64,000 nucleotides of DNA, taken from contig JBFFMJ010000001.1 of NCBI GenBank assembly GCA_041554195.1, positions 310,001 to 374,000 on the forward strand, given 5' to 3'. Below the pieces are notes generated by a model that saw nothing but the letters and a program-made list of their open reading frames with translations, had not been told where the DNA came from and searched no databases. The stretch is from JAPHSX01 sp041554195. GTDB lineage: Bacteria > Pseudomonadota > Gammaproteobacteria > Thiohalomonadales > Thiohalomonadaceae. Of the stretch, positions 59,010-64,000 are shown one piece after another; the stretch's first letter is position 1, and each line of letters opens with the position of its first letter. A program made the position numbers and the translations under genes.

Positions 59010-59993
59010 ATGCTCTGGACCTCTTTCCTCGCCATTATCGGCGGCTTTGCCCTGCTGGTGTGGGGGGCCGACCGTTTTGTGGCCGGTGCCTCCGCCACCG
59101 CCCGCAACCTCGGTGTCTCTCCGCTAATCATCGGTCTGACCATCGTCGGTTTTGGCACCTCGGCCCCGGAAATGCTGGTCTCCGCCATCGCCGCCGCGGC
59201 GGGCAACCCCAATATGGGTATCGGTAATGCGCTCGGTTCCAACATCACCAATATCGGCCTGGTGCTGGGGATCACCGCGCTGGTGACCCCGCTGGCAGTC
59301 CATTCCGAAACGCTGAGGCGCGAATTCCCCATCCTCTTTGCCATCATGCTGGTGGCGCTGCTGCTGCTGCTGGACAGTGAAATGGGCCTCTTCGATGGCA
59401 CCGTGCTGCTCACCGGCATGGGCGTAATGATCTACTGGATGGTCTCACTGGGTCTGCGCGAACGAAACAAGGGCGAGCCTGTCGACCCCATGGAGAGTGA
59501 ATTCTCCGATGAAATCCCGGCCCACATGCCGATGAAAATGGCACTGTTCTGGCTAATATTAGGCATGCTGATACTGCTCGGCAGTTCCCGCATGCTGGTG
59601 TGGGGCTCGGTCAATGTAGCGCAGTGGTTCGGCATTAGTGACCTCATCATCGGTCTGACCATCATCGCTATCGGCACCAGCCTGCCGGAGCTGGCCGCCT
59701 CGGTGATGAGTGCGCTCAAGGGCGAGCACGACATCGCCGTCGGGAACGTACTCGGCTCCAATATGTTCAACCTGCTGGCGGTGCTGGGCATGCCGGGGCT
59801 AATCATGCCCTCGGCCACCCCGCCAGAGCTGCTGAGTCGTGACTTTCCGGCGATGATCGGCCTGAGTATCGCCCTTTTCGCCATGGGTTACGGTTTTCTC
59901 AAACCGGGCCACATCACCCGCGCCGAAGGTGGTCTGCTGCTGACCGGTTATTTCGTTTACATGGGCTTGCTGTATCATGCGAGCATGGGCTAG
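59010..59993 (+). CDS. yrbG: Calcium/sodium antiporter (YrbG type)
   Basis: A 327-residue Na/Ca-exchanger family protein with about ten membrane segments and two alpha repeats: 'GFGTSAPEMLVSAIAAAAGN' near residue 50 and 'AIGTSLPELAASVMSALKG' near 215. Each is followed by a 'GSN' ion-coordination turn ('NALGSNITN', 'NVLGSNMFN'). The gene lies upstream of kdsD, as yrbG does in Escherichia coli. Confidence 0.94.
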   Translation: MLWTSFLAIIGGFALLVWGADRFVAGASATARNLGVSPLIIGLTIVGFGTSAPEMLVSAIAAAAGNPNMGIGNALGSNITNIGLVLGITALVTPLAVHSETLRREFPILFAIMLVALLLLLDSEMGLFDGTVLLTGMGVMIYWMVSLGLRERNKGEPVDPMESEFSDEIPAHMPMKMALFWLILGMLILLGSSRMLVWGSVNVAQWFGISDLIIGLTIIAIGTSLPELAASVMSALKGEHDIAVGNVLGSNMFNLLAVLGMPGLIMPSATPPELLSRDFPAMIGLSIALFAMGYGFLKPGHITRAEGGLLLTGYFVYMGLLYHASMG

Positions 59994-60008
59994 CCGAGGA
60001 GAAAGACA

Positions 60009-60209
60009 ATGCAAAACGAACAATTTACAGTACAGAACGTCAAGTGTGGTGGCTGCGTCAGCGCCGTCGAAAATGGCCTCAAGGAGCTGGCCGGGGTTAG
60101 CGAAGTCAGCGTCACCATCGACGGTGGCTTGGTAAACGTTAGCGGCGATGCCCTGGATCGCGCCACCCTCAGCGCCAAACTGGCTGAACTGGGCTACCCT
60201 GAGGCATAG
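60009..60209 (+). CDS. Heavy-metal-associated (HMA) domain protein
   Basis: A 66-residue single HMA domain with the metal site 'VKCGGCVSAVENGL' (C-x-x-C), a ferredoxin-like beta-alpha-beta pattern and the usual end 'LAELGYPEA'. Family members (CopZ, MerP-like) carry copper or other soft metals. The family's M-x-C-x-x-C is replaced by V-K-C-G-G-C, as in many copZ-like sequences outside Firmicutes. No P-type ATPase is near. It is 15 bp after yrbG. Confidence 0.88.
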   Translation: MQNEQFTVQNVKCGGCVSAVENGLKELAGVSEVSVTIDGGLVNVSGDALDRATLSAKLAELGYPEA

Positions 60210-60215
60210 TCAAAG

Positions 60216-61202
60216 ATGACACGCGAAATCGACCAGCAGCGCATTATCGAACTGGGCCGGGCAGTACTCGAAACCGAGGCCGAGGCCATCACCGCGCTTA
60301 AGCAGCGCCTGGACGAGAGCTTTGTTACCGCCTGTCACCACATGCTCCACTGCGAGGGGCGCATCGTCGTTACCGGCATGGGCAAATCGGGCCACATCGG
60401 CGATAAGATCGCCGCCACCCTGGCCAGTACCGGCAGCCCCTCCTTCTTCGTCCACCCCGGCGAGGCGAGCCACGGCGACCTGGGCATGATCACCGCCAAG
60501 GATGTGGTGATCGCCCTCTCCAACTCCGGTGAGACTGACGAAATCCTCACCATCCTCCCTATCATTAAACGCCTCGGAGTCCCCCTGATCACCCTCACCG
60601 GTAATCCCGACTCGCGCCTCGCCCGCGCCGCCGAGGCCAATATCGATGTCAGCGTCGCCAAGGAGGCCTGTCCGCTGGGACTCGCTCCCACCGCCAGCAC
60701 CACCGCCGCGCTGGCAATGGGCGATGCCCTTGCGGTGGCGCTGCTGGAGTCACGTGGTTTTACCGAAGAGGACTTCGCCCGCTCCCACCCGGCGGGGAGC
60801 CTGGGCCGCCGCCTGCTGCTGCGTATCGAAGACCTGATGCACAGCGGCGACACCCTTCCCCGGGTCAGTGAAAACGCCACCCTCAGTGAGGCCCTGCTGG
60901 AGATGAGTACCAAGGGGCTGGGCATGACCACGGTAAGCGATGCCGATAACAAATTGATCGGCCTGTTCACCGATGGTGACCTACGCCGTCTGCTCGACCA
61001 CGGTGAGGTATCGATCCATACCCTATGCGTCTCTGATGTCATGCAGCGCCGCTTTACCACCGTCCAAAGCGGCATACTGGCCGCCGAGGCACTGCGCATT
61101 ATGGATGAGAAACGAATTAACGCCCTGCCGGTGGTCGATGCCGAAGGTAGCCTCATCGGGGCGCTCAATATGCACGATATGCTGCGTGCCGGCGTGGTAT
61201 AG
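60216..61202 (+). CDS. kdsD: D-arabinose-5-phosphate isomerase
   Basis: KdsD makes arabinose-5-phosphate from ribulose-5-phosphate, the first step to Kdo for lipopolysaccharide. The 328-residue protein has a SIS domain ('VTGMGKSGHIGDKIAATLAS', 'IALSNSGETDEI') and a pair of CBS domains (about 205-328; 'LIGLFTDGDLRRLLDHG', 'LIGALNMHDMLRAGV'). It lies 6 bp after the HMA gene and 27 bp before kdsC. Confidence 0.98.
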   Translation: MTREIDQQRIIELGRAVLETEAEAITALKQRLDESFVTACHHMLHCEGRIVVTGMGKSGHIGDKIAATLASTGSPSFFVHPGEASHGDLGMITAKDVVIALSNSGETDEILTILPIIKRLGVPLITLTGNPDSRLARAAEANIDVSVAKEACPLGLAPTASTTAALAMGDALAVALLESRGFTEEDFARSHPAGSLGRRLLLRIEDLMHSGDTLPRVSENATLSEALLEMSTKGLGMTTVSDADNKLIGLFTDGDLRRLLDHGEVSIHTLCVSDVMQRRFTTVQSGILAAEALRIMDEKRINALPVVDAEGSLIGALNMHDMLRAGVV

Positions 61203-61229
61203 CACGACACAATTTAGGATACTGAAGCG

Positions 61230-61754
61230 ATGCAGGACATTATCGAAAAAGCACGTGACATCCGCCTGGTGATCTTCGATGTCGATGGCGTACTCACCGA
61301 TGGCAGCCTGTTCATCGGCGATGGCGGCGAAGAGTACAAGGCCTTCAACTCACGTGACGGTCACGGCATGAAGATGCTGCAGAAGAGCGGCGTCGATATC
61401 GGCATTATCACCGGGCGCACCTCCGATGTGGTGCGCCACCGCATGGACAGCCTCGGCATCAGACACGTCTATCAGGGGCAGCTCGACAAGCGCCCCGCCT
61501 TCGAGGATTTGATCGCCAAGCTTGGCATCCCCGCCGAGCAGGTCGCCTATGTGGGCGATGATGTCATCGACCTGCCCATCCTGATTCGTGTGGGGCTGGC
61601 CATCGCGGTGCAGGATGCCCACCAGCTGGTCAAGCAGCACAGCCACTGGATCACCCCCAACCCCGGCGGTCGCCGCGCAGCGCGGGATGTCTGTGAATTT
61701 ATCATGCAGGCCCAGGGCACCCTGCAAGACCAGCTCAACTACTATTTGCAATGA
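61230..61754 (+). CDS. kdsC: 3-deoxy-D-manno-octulosonate 8-phosphate phosphatase
   Basis: KdsC removes phosphate from Kdo-8-phosphate. The 174-residue HAD protein shows motif I 'IFDVDGVLTDGSLF', motif II threonine in 'GIITGRTSDVV', a lysine in 'QLDKRPAFE', and motif IV 'YVGDDVIDLPIL'. It lacks a cap domain, as is usual for the tetrameric enzyme. It overlaps lptC by 4 bp. Confidence 0.97.
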   Translation: MQDIIEKARDIRLVIFDVDGVLTDGSLFIGDGGEEYKAFNSRDGHGMKMLQKSGVDIGIITGRTSDVVRHRMDSLGIRHVYQGQLDKRPAFEDLIAKLGIPAEQVAYVGDDVIDLPILIRVGLAIAVQDAHQLVKQHSHWITPNPGGRRAARDVCEFIMQAQGTLQDQLNYYLQ

Positions 61755-62317
61755 ACCCGAAAAACCTGTTTCTAGTCACCCTCGCCCTGATCCTGGTGGT
61801 GCTGATTAACCGGCTCGCCGAAGAGGGGGTGAAGCAGGTGGATAAACGCCTGACAGCAGCGCCTGAAATAAAACAGGACTACTACCTCAATGACTTTAGC
61901 GTCACCGCACTGAACGAGCAGGGTCAGCCGCAACACCGGCTGCAGGCATCACAACTCAGCCACTTCAGTAACGGTGTACAGACCACACTGCAACAACCGA
62001 CCATGGAGGTCTATCGGCAGGGCAAAGTGGAGTGGCGCGTGGTGGCCGAGCGTGGTGAATTGGACCAGGAACGTGACGAGGTACTGTTACAGGGCAAGGT
62101 GGAACTCCTTCAGCCTGCGGGCACCACACCGCTACAACTCACCACCTCAAGCCTGCTTATCCAGCCGCAACAGGGACGCGCCGAAACCGATCAGCCTGTC
62201 ACCCTGATTCAGGCAAAAAACCGTATTGATGCCATTGGTATGAAGATTGAACAACAGGGCCAGCGTCTGCTGCTGCTCTCCAAGGTAAGGGGGAGCTATG
62301 CCACGCTGGCCCCTTAG
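61751..62317 (+). CDS. lptC: Lipopolysaccharide transport protein LptC
   Basis: LptC is a bitopic protein of the Lpt bridge that receives lipopolysaccharide from LptBFG. The 188-residue sequence has one membrane segment (about residues 5-21) and a periplasmic beta-jellyroll ('YYLNDFSVTALNEQGQPQHRL', 'VLLQGKVELLQPA', 'GMKIEQQGQRLLLLSKVRGSY' split by turns). It starts within kdsC and overlaps lptA by 20 bp. Confidence 0.94.
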   Translation: MNPKNLFLVTLALILVVLINRLAEEGVKQVDKRLTAAPEIKQDYYLNDFSVTALNEQGQPQHRLQASQLSHFSNGVQTTLQQPTMEVYRQGKVEWRVVAERGELDQERDEVLLQGKVELLQPAGTTPLQLTTSSLLIQPQQGRAETDQPVTLIQAKNRIDAIGMKIEQQGQRLLLLSKVRGSYATLAP

Positions 62318-62831
62318 TTTGTTGCTGCTGCTACCGCTGTCGCTGCCCGCTGAGCAGACAACGGGGAAGCCCGCCCCGATCACCATTGAAGCCGACCGCC
62401 TGGAGCTGGATCAGAAGCGCGGCAGCAGCCACTATCAGGGTAATGTGCTGCTGCAACAGGGTGCCTTACAGATCAAGGCCGACAGCATCACCCTGCACAC
62501 GGTGAATAAAAAACTGCAACGCGCCGTGGCCAAGGGGCAGCCCGCCACCCTGCTGCAACAGGGTGACACCCCCGAGACGGCAATGCGCGCCGAGGCACAG
62601 CTGATGGAGTACCTGCCGCAAAACGGGCAGGTAGAACTCACGGGCCAGGCCAGACTGTGGCGCAATGGCAATGAATTTAGCGGTGAGCAGATCAGCTACA
62701 ACCTGAAACAGCAGCTGGTGAAAGCCTCAGGCAGCGAGCAGGGCGACGGCCGGGTGCGGGTATTACTGCAACCAGCGGGTACTCCTGCGGAACCAGAGGT
62801 GATTCTCCCAGAATCGGAGGAGACCCCATGA
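62298..62831 (+). CDS. lptA: Lipopolysaccharide transport periplasmic protein LptA
   Basis: LptA forms the periplasmic bridge. The 177-residue precursor has a signal peptide (cleavage near 'LSLPAEQ', about residue 19) and an OstA/LptA beta-jellyroll: 'ITIEADRLELDQKRGSSHYQ', 'GNVLLQQGALQIKADSITL' and 'ITGQARLW'-like 'LTGQARLWRNGNEFSGEQI'. It overlaps lptC (20 bp) and lptB (4 bp). Confidence 0.95.
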   Translation: MPRWPLSLLLLLPLSLPAEQTTGKPAPITIEADRLELDQKRGSSHYQGNVLLQQGALQIKADSITLHTVNKKLQRAVAKGQPATLLQQGDTPETAMRAEAQLMEYLPQNGQVELTGQARLWRNGNEFSGEQISYNLKQQLVKASGSEQGDGRVRVLLQPAGTPAEPEVILPESEETP

Positions 62832-63550
62832 GTCTTGTCGCCAGCAACCTGGCCAAAAGCTATAAATCACGCACCGTGGTCAGCGATGTCTCGTTACATG
62901 TCGAAGCGGGAGAAGTGGTCGGTCTGCTTGGCCCCAACGGGGCCGGTAAGACCACCTGCTTCTACATGATCGTCGGCCTCGTCCCCAACGACAAGGGCAG
63001 CATCCATCTTGGTGAGCACGATCTCACCCGCGAGCCGATGCATCAGCGTGCCCGCGAGGGGATCGGCTATCTGCCGCAGGAGGCCTCGGTCTTTCGCAAA
63101 CTCACCGTGACACAAAACATCATGGCGATCCTCGAAATCCGCACCGAGCTCGACCGCCAGCAGCGTGAGAATATCCTTGAGTCGCTACTTGAAGAGTTCC
63201 ATATCACCCACATTCGCGACAGTCTGGGAATGAGCCTCTCCGGCGGCGAGCGCCGCCGTGTCGAGATCGCCCGTGCCCTGGCCACCGAACCACGCTTTAT
63301 CCTGCTCGATGAACCCTTTGCCGGGGTCGACCCGATCTCGGTGGTCGATATCCAGGGGATCATCCGCCACCTCAAAGAACGCGGCATCGGCGTACTCATC
63401 ACCGACCACAACGTGCGCGAGACCCTGGGGATCTGCGAACGCGGTTATATTATCGGCGAGGGGCACGTCATTGCCGAGGGAAAACCTGAAACACTTCTTG
63501 AAAATCAAAAGGTTAGAGATATTTACCTGGGCCATGACTTCCGTCTATAA
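62828..63550 (+). CDS. lptB: Lipopolysaccharide export ATPase LptB
   Basis: LptB drives lipopolysaccharide extraction by LptFG. The 240-residue ATPase has Walker A 'GPNGAGKTTCFYMIVG', the Q-loop with 'YLPQEASVFRKLTV', signature 'LSGGERRRVEIARALA', Walker B 'FILLDEPFAGVDPIS' and the H-loop in 'LITDHNVRETL'. LptF and LptG are not in this window. rpoN follows after 89 bp, the conserved order. Confidence 0.98.
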   Translation: MSLVASNLAKSYKSRTVVSDVSLHVEAGEVVGLLGPNGAGKTTCFYMIVGLVPNDKGSIHLGEHDLTREPMHQRAREGIGYLPQEASVFRKLTVTQNIMAILEIRTELDRQQRENILESLLEEFHITHIRDSLGMSLSGGERRRVEIARALATEPRFILLDEPFAGVDPISVVDIQGIIRHLKERGIGVLITDHNVRETLGICERGYIIGEGHVIAEGKPETLLENQKVRDIYLGHDFRL

Positions 63551-63639
63551 ACGCCATCCAAAATCTATGCCATTCACCAAAAAAATAGGCTAGAATGAAA
63601 TCGAACCGGCATTTTCCCTCAACCCTCGCCAGAGTCTAA

Positions 63640-64000
63640 ATGAAGCAATCTTTACAGCTACGCCTCGGGCAACAGCTCACCATGACGCCACAACTGCAGC
63701 AGGCGATTCGCATGTTGCAGCTCTCTACGCTGGAGTTGCAGCTGGAGATCCAGCAGACCCTGGAATCCAACCTGATGCTGGAGGAGGGAGAGGAGTTCGA
63801 GCAGGAGTTTGCCGAGGAGGCCGAGGCTGAGGAGTCCAGCGAGGAGCGCGAAGAGGTCGCGGAACTGGGCGAGGAGCTAATGCAGGAGACCCTGCCCGAC
63901 GAGCTGGTCGTCGATAGCGTATGGGACGACACCTACGACATTATGCCCAGCACCCCCTCCTCATCCTCCGCCGCCAGTGACGGTGAAGACCGTGAATTCG
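63640..64000 (+). CDS. rpoN: RNA polymerase sigma-54 factor, N-terminal part (runs off the window)
   Basis: RpoN recognises -24/-12 promoters and needs an enhancer-binding ATPase. The ATG at 63640 begins 'MKQSLQLRLGQQLTMTPQLQ' and 'AIRMLQLSTLELQLEIQQTLESN', the glutamine- and leucine-rich Region I. A strongly acidic Region II follows, and the frame is open to the last base. The core-binding and RpoN-box regions lie outside. Its start lies 89 bp after lptB, as in related genomes. Confidence 0.97.
   Translation, partial: MKQSLQLRLGQQLTMTPQLQQAIRMLQLSTLELQLEIQQTLESNLMLEEGEEFEQEFAEEAEAEESSEEREEVAELGEELMQETLPDELVVDSVWDDTYDIMPSTPSSSSAASDGEDREF

Overview
This window is a gammaproteobacterial chromosome segment devoted almost entirely to the cell envelope. 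No plasmid, phage, insertion sequence, tRNA or CRISPR array was seen. The backbone carries division and murein genes, the lpoA-yraN-diaA-dolP set, sspAB, petABC, a degS/algW-type protease, hisC/hisD/hisG, murA, the Mla lipid-transport operon, the kdsD-kdsC-lptCAB lipopolysaccharide set and the start of rpoN. As I recall it, this order matches the Pseudomonas aeruginosa region from the lpxC neighbourhood to rpoN. The host is therefore an outgroup to the Enterobacterales. A free-living environmental gammaproteobacterium (Chromatiales-like) is a guess. MurE carries the DNPR motif for meso-diaminopimelate, and LpxC, Lpt, Mla and Kds genes show a Gram-negative outer membrane.

Region 1 (1-20.3 kb) holds an M23 peptidase, dciA, and then the full division and cell-wall cluster on the minus strand: mraZ, rsmH, ftsL, ftsI, murE, murF, mraY, murD, ftsW, murG, murC, murB, ddl, ftsQ, ftsA, ftsZ, lpxC. 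Most genes overlap or abut. The mraZ promoter and a three-repeat MraZ operator can be read directly. Region 2 (20.4-29.1 kb) has the RNase P RNA gene, a probable Fur-controlled ferric iron transporter (fbpABC-like), rsmI, and the divergent lpoA-yraN-diaA-dolP group.

Region 3 (29.1-32 kb) is an accessory pocket: an FAD-linked oxidase, a macro-domain ADP-ribose hydrolase, an AT-rich broken gene whose remains read as a HEPN-like protein with its catalytic arginine replaced by a stop, and three kinds of palindromic repeat. Region 4 (32-39.1 kb) returns to the backbone: sspB, sspA, petC, petB, petA, a NIF3-like gene, a DegS/AlgW-type protease and hisC.

Region 5 (39.2-50.4 kb) is a complete type II secretion operon, gspC to gspN, lying between hisC and hisD. 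Region 6 (50.5-64 kb) carries hisD, a short-form hisG, murA, ibaG, mlaBCDEF, a small unknown gene, a zinc-ribbon gene, mlaA, a calcium/sodium antiporter, a CxxC metal-binding protein, kdsD, kdsC, lptC, lptA, lptB and the 5' part of rpoN, which runs off the window.

Together the genes cover precursor synthesis and flipping (Mur, MraY), septal synthesis and its lipoprotein activator (FtsW/FtsI, LpoA), lipid A and Kdo supply with transport (LpxC, KdsD/C, LptCAB), phospholipid retrieval (MlaA-F), protein export (T2SS) and envelope stress sensing (DegS). The points most worth a second look are the HEPN-like pseudogene beside the macro-domain gene, the T2SS operon splitting the his genes, and several perfect palindromes upstream of housekeeping operons.
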